DNA from: Vanessa cardui
Taxonomy: Eukaryota; Arthropoda; Insecta; Lepidoptera; Nymphalidae
Assembly (NCBI RefSeq): GCF_905220365.1
Contig: NC_061133.1
Location: 9,910,171-9,974,170 of the forward strand
Direction: 5' to 3'
Length of the DNA: 64,000 nucleotides
Shown: positions 12,588 through 24,700 of the stretch, one piece after another
How positions within the stretch are numbered: position 1 is the stretch's first letter
Layout of the letters: every line of letters starts with the position of its first letter
Notes under the pieces: generated by a model
The model's database searches: none
What the model was told of the DNA's origin: nothing
What the model saw: only the letters and a program-made list of their open reading frames with translations
Program-made: the position numbers and the translations under genes

Positions 12588-15237
12588 TTAGACAAAACCA
12601 GTTTCTCCCAATAAGAGGACGGCTTTAAAACTTCTTACACTACATTGCTTCAACGCTGATTGGTAGATATCCCATGTGTACAATATGTTCACCAATCAGA
12701 TTTCTGTTCTCAACCGGGTTTTGTCTCTTTGTTCTCATTCGTTGCACGTAGGAAGTGAATGATTTTTGACCTACCAAATCACTTTCTTTTCGTAATTAGT
12801 TAACGTACCTACATAAAATATTGTTCTTCAATGTTTGATGGATTATATAATTCATCGATTAACCATTGCATCGATAAATAGTAACAAATTCAAAAATGTT
12901 AATTGTAGCGGGTAGTGATTTTTTAAATGTTAACACTGGCTTATAGAGTTCCGTTTAATATGAAAAAATGAAACTCCACGCTGTCGGTCCGTCTGTTTAT
13001 GTATCTGTTTTTTTGGGCACAAATGTCTATAACGTCATATTGAAAATTTGATAAATATATTTTTCGATTCGACATTTAAAATTCTGTGAAACTTAGGTTT
13101 TGTTCTATATCATTTCTCCAGCGCTGGGATATTTCCATACTCTTCATTATTACAAGTTAAAGATAAGCTTCTTCAATTTTGAAAGTTAGTACTTAGTAGT
13201 TTTGTATGAATCTTATAATCGTTTAATCTACATAAGTTTCACTACGATTGACCTGAGAGTTTTCACATATTCTTTTTGCTGTTGGACAAAGACTACAAAA
13301 TCAAAAATTATATTTTGAAAGTAAGGAACCTTCTATGGATGACTCCGGATTGCTCTTAACTGGTTTTATGTAAATAATGTAATGCGCATAAGTAGAGTAC
13401 GCGGGGCCGAAGTGAATCCTATGAAATGCAAGTTTAAATATAAAACACGACATCCAATATTGAGTTGCGTAGCTACACAGTTATGAGAAAATTTCAAAGC
13501 CAATTTCCTACAAATATATGTAAGACGATTTTATTCCTAAATTTCTTGTAGGAATTAAAATTAAAATAAAACTTTACAACTCACTACAGTATCAATCATC
13601 GTATTAATGTATTTATTTTACAAAGTGATGATTTTATCGATAAATTAGTTTTAATAGTTGTATTCGTGTTTTGGAAAACATCCAAAGTGGACAAGATACG
13701 ATGGTGTTATTTGATTTGTATTATCGAACAACTGAAATAAAAGATTTTCAATGTAATGCATAAAGTCAATCGTGAATACATTGATTTATTAAAAAAAATT
13801 ATAAACAATTTAACGTTGAGGAATTGTAATTTTAAATGGAGGCTATAAAATACGTTTTTGTATAAAATTTCACGTGAAAGATTAATATGATTTTAATAGT
13901 ATTAATAACTGTCAAACCACATAACATATATGTTGTTTTTTTATTGATAAGTGTGTTCATAAAGTGAGTTAGTTTTCACGTCTTAACTCAACCGAAATTA
14001 TGATAAAATATTATATAAACGTTGTCAGGCATACAGAAAAAAATAAGGCCTAGAAATATATAGACTTTTTCCCGAAACAAAATCTGCGTCTTTATCCTTA
14101 TAAGCGGACCTTACGAATGGTGAAAAAATACAATTGGAGATTACGATATTGTCCTCAACGATTCCGGATTAATGCAACAGATATCAATTTGCATAAGAGA
14201 TCGAACCGCAAGATAAATGCTTTTACTATCCCAAGCACTGGGTAAACCGTGGCAACTTATTTTACAGACAAACCCAATTATATACTTTTTACTAATTATT
14301 ATTGCTAATTATAACCTTTTTATTCCGGAATTTTAACGATGATTTTGAGAATTGAGAGCATTGCATTGTATTTCACTATCAACCAGTGACTATAAAATCA
14401 TAACCACTTAAATAATTAAGACACTGTCGTTTTAGGTAAATTTAATAAATTCGATCAAAAATTCGAAGTTTTTTTTATATATATATTCACCGATTAATCG
14501 ATTTTAATAAAACTTTTTAATCGAATATCACAAAATGCATTTAAAAATATAACGACTTTTTAAAGATAAAATTATTTTTGTTGGAATCAACAACACAACT
14601 TGACTATGTGTAGATGAAATAAGGATTCCGATTTTAACATTTCTAAGTTGAACGAACAAACGCTTTCATATAAATGTATTAAACATAGAATGATAGAATA
14701 GAATTTTATAAAAAAAACTGTTACACAAAATAAACCTTTGTTCCAAATTTTAACTTTCAAGGCTCACAATGAGTGCGTAGCTTTGCGTTGACAGTCAGTC
14801 AGGACAAACGATTTAACAAAGCTCAAATTATATACTTTTTGTATTAGTCGATTATACATTATATTTTGTTGAAACAAATTACTTCGCTTGTCTGTGTACG
14901 TCGTTTGGGGATTACGCGGGAATTTAATAAAAACATGACGCACGCAATACCTTTTATGGATTAAACATCTTCAATTGTGTTTATTTTCAATGCAATATAA
15001 CGGAATATAAAGTTAACTATTGATATAGCTGATAACCAAACGTAGTTTATGTTACATATCGTTGTAGTACCTGACCAACCATATAACCTTATTAAAATAA
15101 ATATGTAATCTTATGTAAATATAATTTTACTTAGTATGTAAGTACATTCGCGAAATATTATCTGACTATTGGGCACGGCAAGTCGGGTCACGCGATCGTG
15201 ACACGTGCTGTAAACTGACTTTTAGTAAACTTTGTAA

Positions 15238-15269
15238 AATTTGATTAGTATAGTAATACTAATCAAATT
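15238..15269. repeat. 13-bp perfect inverted repeat upstream of channel gene
   Basis: Arms 15238-15250 and 15257-15269 are exact reverse complements around a 6-base spacer. It lies about 100-150 bases upstream of the likely promoter of the channel gene. It could be a dimeric factor site or chance in AT-rich DNA. Confidence 0.4.
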
Positions 15270-15358
15270 AAAATATCGAAACGATATTGCATAGAGGCAT
15301 ATTCTGATATTAAAAAATTGCATCCTCTTCAAGGTTGTGCTTTGTTGCCGTCAACTAG

Positions 15359-15721
15359 GTATAAATATAAGCATTAAAGAGCACATCACTTTTGAGCCGT
15401 CACTCATGCGAACGCCAGCTGCGTAGCGGATTGCGTAGCATGTAGTTTTCTCGCGTGGCGTCGCATCACAGGGTGAGATCGCGCGGAAACGAAGGTTGCG
15501 CCCGTGACCGCGCCCGCGCCCGCCCGCCGTCAACATCGCCAGTAGCGCAGTATCGCGGCGCGCTCTCTACTTCTCGGACCTCGACCCGCCGGATTCGGTA
15601 CAGCTCGCGACTCGCCCCGGTCTGTGATGTGCCTCGTGAGCTGATGATGTGCAGCCGAGTGTGTGTTGTGAGGAAGTGCGCGAGCGACGAGCGGCGGCGG
15701 ACCGCGCGCCCGTAGCCCGCC
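15359..15721 (+). promoter_or_regulatory. Probable core promoter and GC-rich 5' leader of channel gene
   Basis: A TATA-like TATAAATATA lies at about 15360-15370. From about 15395 base composition switches sharply from AT-rich to GC- and CpG-rich and stays so up to the start codon at 15722. I infer a TATA promoter with a 5' leader of roughly 330 bases. The long open frames on both strands here are a by-product of high GC. Confidence 0.45.
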
Positions 15722-18700
15722 ATGTGGACGCTCCTCGTGCCGCTGCTGGCGCTCCTCGCGCAGGGCGACGGCGTCTCTTTCACTCCGAACAAGGAATTAC
15801 TTGAATGTGCAAGGTTCGTTACAAGAACTTCTTTGTGACAGCTCACTCGACACACGAACTTTCAAAAATATTAATGACATGCTGAAACTATTTAAAACAT
15901 TTTTGCGCGCTATTTTATAACAAGCAGAATGCGAAATAATTTTAGAGGTTAAAATTTGGCTAGCGTCGCGGGGACCTCGGATGAGCTATAAAAATACGCT
16001 TGTTACGCCGGCGTTGGTCGGAGACGAGCTAGACATAGTTATCTTTCGACTGATCATACAAAATAATAACTTTTACAGATGTCGTGTCTCGATAAAACAT
16101 TGGAATTATTTAAAGCTCACAGAATTAGATCAAACGATAAAAGGTACAAAGAACAACAATATTATATAAGATATTAAAAGATCTGTGTCCGAGCTCAGAT
16201 CGATTTATATGGGCTGTTACAACGTAAAACTAATTATAATACAGGATAATAGCTGTTCTATCATTGTAATAACATAAGTCTTATTTAATTTTAACATCAA
16301 CAAAAAACAAAAGAAGATATAAATAAATATACACGTTTAAAATACGACAAATTAATATATACTTGAATGTGTAATGTACCTAAACCTAAATCTAAACTAA
16401 AAATAATAAATAAACGTTTACAATGGATTGTGTCGAATGTGCAAAATTAGTTAATTTGTAAGATTGATCTCTGCTCAAGTCGTCCAAGGAGACGGGACGA
16501 GTCGCTTGGCAAGCCTCGTTGTTGACATAAACACTTGCGACTAACCGCTGACCGCCAAGCTTGGCCAGGTGCAACGATCTCAATTCTGACCGATTTAGCA
16601 GACATGTCCCAATTCAAAAGCGTGTGCGTACAACAACAAAATGCCTAATAATAATACACTACTTAGCGTTGCTAGCCGATTATTATTAATATCATTCATA
16701 AGTTTGGAGTTTGTTGCTTTCTTTATTTAAACACACAACAAACAAAGTCTTCAAAAATGTTTAATAGGTGATTTGGATTGTAATTATTTAGAGAAAAGTG
16801 TAAAACCAATACAGTTTATTGTCTATCAGGTAGGATATAGTGTTTATATTTGTGTTTAACTGACTCCACCGTATTTCAAATGTTAGAAAAAAATAACAAG
16901 AGAATTTCTGGCTTTCAATTCTGTAGTAGCTATACTTCAATACTTTTTATACAATTTAAAAGTGCTTGTAAAAGCCTCTATGAAAAAGTGATATTTATTA
17001 TTTTATATTGAAAAATACTTTCTGCTTAACAAAATCATGACAAATTTTATAACATATAATCATTTATCCTGATCTAATTTTGAACAAGATTATAAGAAAG
17101 TTAGTTTAATAATGGTAGTCATAACACAATTTTCCATGCGAAGGGTATTCTAAATCGTCGGGTTTTTTAAAGCAAAATAGTACCCATCTCTTGAATATAT
17201 AAGTAACTAATGAAAAGATAGATTATTTGGTAAACAACAAATCATTCATTCATTCTTTATTGGGGTTACCCTTCTACTTACATAAAATACCACATTAAAT
17301 ACATTTAATGTCCGTATTACATAAATATTCTTTCGCTACGTTTTATAAAATTAAAACACATAATTGATTTACAAGACAATTTACGATGTGATGTGGTTAC
17401 GATTCTTGCTCGGATGTTTATTTTTATTAGTCATAGTATCTTGGCTTAAAACATTTTTTACGGAAAGAACTTCCTACCACAACTTGAAGAAAATTGTATA
17501 CCCAAGAGCTGAATCCTGATGATTACGTTCTAAGATTGATGGAAAGATTATTGTCACCTTTTATCAATAATTGGTTCCTAAAATTAGATGTTATGTATAA
17601 CACATTTTTATGTCTAAACATAAAATAAATGTTACAGAACATCTACACCTAAAATAATAAGGTAATTTCTATCTATCTATTACTTTACTTTTTACTCTAT
17701 CTGGATATCACATATCTTTTTTAATATTATACACGTGACTAATCATCGATGCTCAGTTAAAAGCACAATATTTTAGAAAATTGTGTTCATACAATTTTAC
17801 ATGCATGTAAGAACATAACAATTAATATATACTTTTTTAATATTTTATTTTGAATTCTACATAAAAAGACTATATAGTCAAAGTTGAGCTTTCGTCGTTA
17901 TTGTCATCTTATTTTTTAACATTTTCTAATGTCTCACAAATATTAAAAGCAGAATTCCTTCAAAGGTCTGTCATAATTTTCTGTAAATTTGTATTTTCAC
18001 CTTAAAAATGATATCAGAGGTATTATACTCATATAAGCCAATATCAGATTTCAGTGCAATTGATTTGTACAAATCAATTATGAAAAATATAGTAAATCAT
18101 TTTTTTTTTCAAACGAATCAAAATTGACTGAAGAAAATTATGAATCAACCTACAAAATTTCGAATAATATCACGAAACCAAGTACAGATAATATTGTAAG
18201 GATTTATAAAATTTTTAAAGTATATTACGACTTTTTATTTATTTAATTTAAAATACTTTATTGACCAACAACATAAGTTGTGACAAAAGGCGGACTTAAT
18301 GCCTGAAGGCATTCTCTACCAGTCAACCTTTAGGCCAAACAGAAAGTCATGAAGGCGGTAACTATACATTTTATAATAATTTACTTGGTTAGCTTTGTGT
18401 AAGTCCTTCTAGCTAGGTACCACCCACTCAACATTTCTACCGCCAAACAGCAGTACTCAGCATTGCTGTGTTCCGAATTCAAAGATCAGTGAGCCAGTGT
18501 AACTGTATATACACACAAGGGACAAAAGATCTTACTTCCTAAGGCATAGGCGATGTAAGAAATGGTTAATATTTCTTACAGTGCTATTGTCTATGCGCTG
18601 TGGTTACCTAGTGGGGATAAGATAGGACTACCTATTTGCTTGTCCGTCTACCAATATCATAAAAATAACTTTTGATTGTGTATTTATTATTTGAATTTTA

Positions 18701-21700
18701 TCAGTTTATATAAAAAATACAAACAAATAAAAGACTTAAAAGTATTAAAAACAAGGTAAGCTTCCGATGTTCATTAATGCGTCACACTGACGCAAACTTG
18801 CCCAAATGTGATGACAAACTGAAGCCAATTGAATAAACAAAACAACTTCCTAACAGCGACACGAAGCGTACCTTGAACTTATAACAGTTTGAAAGAACTA
18901 CGGGAATCATTCACCGAGCTATATTTTTATAAAGCCATTCGAAATAACCCAATTATTTTGCACTATGAATATTAAACTAATATGAATATTTTTAGTCGTT
19001 AAACCGACTTATCTCTGTATATCAAATCACTCACGTTTCGTTAATTGTATTTTCGTTAACGCTACAAACTTTTCGTAACTATCATAACCGCACTGTGAAC
19101 TAGATATTTTTCACAAATGAAATCAGTAGGTATATATACCTAGATACTGTATTTTTTTAGTTGATGTGCTTTTTTACAAATCTAGCTATTAACAGATATG
19201 ATACAAATAAAACATAGTAGATTATAAGGATAACTGCGTCTGTCTTTATGCATTCGGTATTTAGTATATTCTGCACACACATTCGAAAATGCGAAACATT
19301 AGGTCGATTATTTTTATATTAAAAAGTTGAGACCATGACTGTCGTGAACGAATTAAAATACTCCAATTGTATCAACGTTTACTGCAAGTTTATTTTTATA
19401 ATTCATTTGTTAAGAAATAATCGCAAGACCTCCCGAACATCGAGCGCTACCAAGAATTACCATACCGTGAGAAATAATCACACCATGCATTCCTTGAAGC
19501 TACCACCTGTTGCCAGCGTCGCTGCTTTGTTTCGCAAGACCTCCCGAACATCGAGCGCTACCAAGAATCACCATACCGTGGGGACCATTCAGTGATTTAC
19601 CGATTTCGTATATAAATATGTAATTCAGACTACAGAACTTCGCTTTTTGTTCTAACATCGAACAGACTGTCACGTATATTATAAATTAGAAATAATTAAT
19701 TGTTAAATTAAATTATTTAAATAAACGTATAAGTTAAATTCGTTCGGTTTCATTCTGCATCCTCAACGGCAGCCCTACGTAATTGGCGCAGTCGGTAGGA
19801 TGCTCGCGGAACGTTTCGCGTAGAAGATTTCCGTAATCGCGTGAAGCCCCGCCGTAGCTTGTCTAGCTGCTGCATCCGTAGCATCCGAATCTACGAGTAG
19901 TGCTGCACGAGAGGTATCCAGACATCGATAACGCAGAGAGACCGAAACATGTTCATGTGAGTACACTAGATTCTTTTTAGTGGTTGCTCAATCCTAGCCT
20001 AACTAACCTGTGTGTTAATAAAATTTGCCAAGATTTTTCATTTAAGAAAATCGAAGGAACCTAGGATAGTTATTAGTAGTAGGCAAACTTTCGTAGATAA
20101 TAGAAGAGATATTAGTTTAAGTAGTATAGAAGAACAAACGGAAATGTCTGAGTTAGACACCATTTATAAAGCCTTAAGGTTGGTACCCGAGTTCGACGGG
20201 AACCCAAATGTACTTACTAGATTTTTAAAATTATGTGATCAATTGGTAGGACAGTTTTGTAGTGATAGTAGTAGTGAATTAAGTAGGTGTGCTCTTCTCA
20301 ACGGAATTCTTAACAAAGTAACAGGCTCTGCTGCTCGCTTAATTAATTCTAATGGGATTCCATCCGACTGGCAAGGCATTCGAACTGCTTTAGTGAACAA
20401 CTTCGCGGACCAACGAGATGAAACCGCTCTATATAACGATTTAGCTATTTTATCGCAAGGTTCAAAATCCGGGAACCCACCCCCTACGAACTACTTTAAA
20501 TCTAAAGAAGTAAATTACAATAGTTTCATTGACAATTCTATATACGATGAATATGCCGATTATTACGATCCTTATTACGATATTAGCGAGTACGTAGAAT
20601 ACCAGCAACCCTATGAATATTCCGTACAGGAACCTTTAGAAAATTGTACAGAAACACCCCAAGTGGAAGCCGATAGCGTTAAAACAAACGAGCAGGATTT
20701 TTCGAAGGACCGGAAGTCCGACACCTTAAAATAGAAATTAATCTTCAAACCCAACGTCAGCTTCCGTACATTCAAATCGCATCACCTCCTATGAAACTAT
20801 TAATAGATACAGGAGCAAATCAATCTTTTCTGTGTCCCGAGGTAGTGGAAAGATACTATAGTAACTTACCAGTAAATTACGATCCTTTTGAAGTTAAGAA
20901 TATTCACGCCACCTCTAGAAATTACTATTCAATTACGTTACCTAGCTTTAAAGAATTTAATGATTCGGATAATACGACATTTTACATTTATAAGTTCCAT
21001 GATTATTTCGATGGGCTTATTGGTACAGACCTATTAGATAAGTGGGAGGCTGTAATAGATTATAAGAACAAATTGCTAAAAACTAAAACCGCTTCAAATC
21101 CGATTAAGGTATATGATTCCCGCAACGCGAATTTGTATGAGGACATTATACCAGCGAATACTTCGAAATTACTTAGGATTCCGATAAATATTCATGACGG
21201 ACATGCATTTATAGAAGAACAAACCGTTTCAAATTGTATTATAGGCGAATGCTTAACTACCGTTTCGAATAACAGGGGAATAGTTGAAGTAACCAATCCA
21301 AGTCGAAGCGACGTCATATTCTCTATGGACCGAGCAATCTCTGCAGAAATGTATAACGTACAGTGTACACCTGCCAATAAACAGCAAGATCGCATAAAAG
21401 AAGTAATTTCGCGTCTACGCACTGATCACTTAAATATCGAAGAACGTACGAACTTAGAGCTGCTTTGTGCGCAGTATGCCGATGTTTTCTACTTAGAAGG
21501 AGAGCCTTTAACTTTCACCAACAAAGTAAAGCACTCGATTAAAACAACTGATGAGGTTCCGGTTTACACAAAAAGTTATCGGTATCCCTATGTCCACAGA
21601 CAGGAAGTACAAGAACAGATAGGTAAGATGCTAGAACAGGGAATCATTAGGCCTTCGAATTCAGCATGGAGCTCCCCAATTTGGGTTGTAGCTAAGAAAG

Positions 21701-24700
21701 CAGACGCGTCAGGGAAAGCTAAATGGCGTATAGTAGTTGATTTCCGAAAACTCAATGAAAAGACCGTAGACGACAAGTATCCCATTCCTAATATAGCCGA
21801 CGTATTAGATAAATTAGGTAATTGCCAATATTTCACAACCTTAGACCTTGCTAGTGGCTTCTATCAAGTAGAAATGAACCCCCAAGATATACCTAAAACA
21901 GCTTTTAATGTTGAACACGGCCATTTTGAATTCTTACGCATGCCTATGGGCCTTAAAAATAGTCCATCCACTTTTCAGAGAGTCATGGACAATGTGTTGA
22001 GAGAGCTACAGAATACTATTTGTCTAGTATACCTAGATGATATAATAGTATTTAGTACATCCCTTCAGGAGCACATAATTAACCTAGAAAAAGTATTTAA
22101 GAAATTACGTGAGTCAAATTTTAAAATACAGATGGACAAATCAGAATTCCTAAAACTAGAAACGGCGTACCTTGGGCATGTTATTAGCAAGGATGGTATA
22201 AAACCTAACCCTGACAAAATATCGGCAATTAAGAATTACCCCTTACCTAATACCCGTACAGAAATAAAACGCTTTTTAGGATTACTTGGTTATTATAGAA
22301 AATTCATACCAGACTTTGCTAAAATAACCAAGCCTCTGACCCAATGCTTGAAGAAAGGTTCCAAAATTGTCCAAGATCAGAATTATATCCAATGCTTTGA
22401 AAAGTGTAAAACTCTACTTGTCAATGATCCGATCCTTCAATATCCGGACTTTTCAAAGGAATTTATACTCACAACAGATGCTTCGAATTTAGCAATTGGA
22501 GCCGTTCTTTCTCAAGGCCCCATTGGATCAGATAAACCAATAGCATACGCATCGAGAACGCTTAATTCAAGCGAAATAAACTACAGTACGATAGAAAAGG
22601 AATTACTCGCCATTGTGTGGGCAACGAAATACTTTCGACCCTATCTTTTTGGTAGGAAGTTTAAAATTATGACAGACCATCGGCCTTTGCAATGGGTAAT
22701 GAACATGAAAGAGCCCAATTCGCGCTTAACACGTTGGAGACTACGCCTAAGTGAATATGATTACACAGTCATTTATAAACCAGGGAAAATTAATTCCAAC
22801 GCCGACGCCCTATCACGAATAGAAATCCATAATGAAGAGTCTAGTTCTATTGTCGTTAACATCTCAGACAAATCTGATTCAGAAAGAACCAGAAGTATCG
22901 ACTCAAGAACCGACAGTATTCATAGCGATGCAGAAAGCCCTATACTAGAAGTCCCTATTACTGATGATCCCCTTAACAAATTTAGCAGACAAATCGTATT
23001 TAACGTTGTTGGCGATATTAAAAGTAGACCTCACATAACTCACCCTTTTGAAACTTACACAAAAACTTGCATACAAATCTCCAAATCAAACCTAGAACAA
23101 GATGTAATAGATGCCATAAAAGAATACGTTACACCACGTATAAAAACAGGAATCTTAATTAATCCCCCGCTTGAAATGTACAAAATTATACCGGTTATAC
23201 AAAAGTATTTCAAAAATTCCGCAATGAACCTAGTTCTTTCCAAATTAGAAGTTGAAAACGTTAAGGATTACCTAAAGCAACAAGAAATTATTAAGAACTA
23301 TCATGAAGGCAAGACGAACCATAGAGGCATTAATGAATGTTGTTTAGCTCTGTCTAAACGTTATTTCTGGCCAAAAATGAAAAACCAAGTGACAAAATTC
23401 ATTAATGAGTGTCTTATTTGCGGTCAGGCAAAATATGACCGAAATCCTGTAAGACCTAGATATGAAATTGTACCACCACCTACCAAGCCTATGGAAGTTG
23501 TACACTTGGATTTATTCAGCGTAGATAGTAACAAGTACCTAACAATTATCGATGCATTCTCGAAATATGCACAAGCATATTCTTTGAGAGATGCTACAGC
23601 CGTTAGTGTAGTTCAGGCTTTATTAAAGTTCTCTTCCCATCATGGTATGGCTCTTAAATACATTACGGATAATGGCCCTGAATTTACAAATCAACTATTT
23701 TCTGAATTCATTAAATTACACAAAATTGAACATCATAGAATATGCCCCAATACACCCAATGAAAATGGAATGATAGAACGCTTTCATAATACCCTACTCG
23801 AACACTTGCGTATCTTAAAATTAGAACACCGCAATGAATCCGTTACCAACCTTATGACGTACGCTGTAATGGCATATAATAGTTCAATCCATTCTTTCAC
23901 GAAATGTCGCCCAATAGAAATAATTACTGGTCATTTAGATCCGCGAGATCCTTTAGACATGAATATAACAGAGCACCTATTGCAGGAATATATACTAGAT
24001 CACCGTAAGCGAATGTTAAAGGTATACGAAATCATTAATGAAACCGCCCTTCAGCGTCGTACTGAAATAACCGAGAACATTAATAGAAATGGCATAAAAA
24101 ATAAAACATATGCACCTGATCAACGAATCTATGTCAGAAATCCCCTAGCTAATAGACAGAAATTAGCTGCCCGCTATACGAACGATACGGTTGTAACAGA
24201 TTTACCTATACATATTTATACAAAGAGAAAGAGAGGACCCGTACCCAAGTCGCGCCTGAAACGGGTACCTAATCTCCGGAAATTTAGATTATACGGACGC
24301 ACTAAAGTACGAAAATGCCATTGCTATTCTACAAAAGAACGAAAATAACTTAGCCATTGAAATAAATCATCAAATAAGTTTAAGCAAGCAGTGGGCATCT
24401 CAGAGTTCAAATGTTACAGATAGGATAGTAGAAAACCAGAGGAAAATAGAGAACATTATTAAAACCATCTTAGATAATGATGTTAGGAAAGAAGAAGATG
24501 CAATTAAGTATTTTCATTTAGCCCAGCTACTTACAATACTAGGTGATGACATAGACAATTTGTCACAAGAGTTGTCAAAACTACAGAATCTATTGGCATT
24601 CATAAGAGCTAAAAGCATCCATTATTCCGTTCTCGATTACGACACTTATATAGTTATGTTAAATAAACTAAAAGGTTTATACAATTCAAATGTAGTGCTA

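Larger units (their letters stand above)
8661..15390. other. Gene-free region upstream of the channel gene
   Basis: AT-rich, with AAT-type simple repeats near 8860-8890, two intact tRNA-headed SINEs (9816-10112 and 12287-12587) and a strong hairpin (9521-9584). A stretch near 11055-11260 resembles a common lepidopteran repeat. 10300-10560 is less AT-rich and could be a decayed element. No exon could be supported. Confidence 0.6.

Noticed and set aside
15351..15855. Long open frames on both strands, up to 129 codons
   Set aside because: High GC in the 5' leader and first exon of the channel gene removes stops by chance; no conserved domain is visible in them.
19335..19595. 86-codon open frame with an internal repeat
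   Set aside because: It is LTR sequence with its 49-base duplication, and the same peptide recurs in the 3' LTR.
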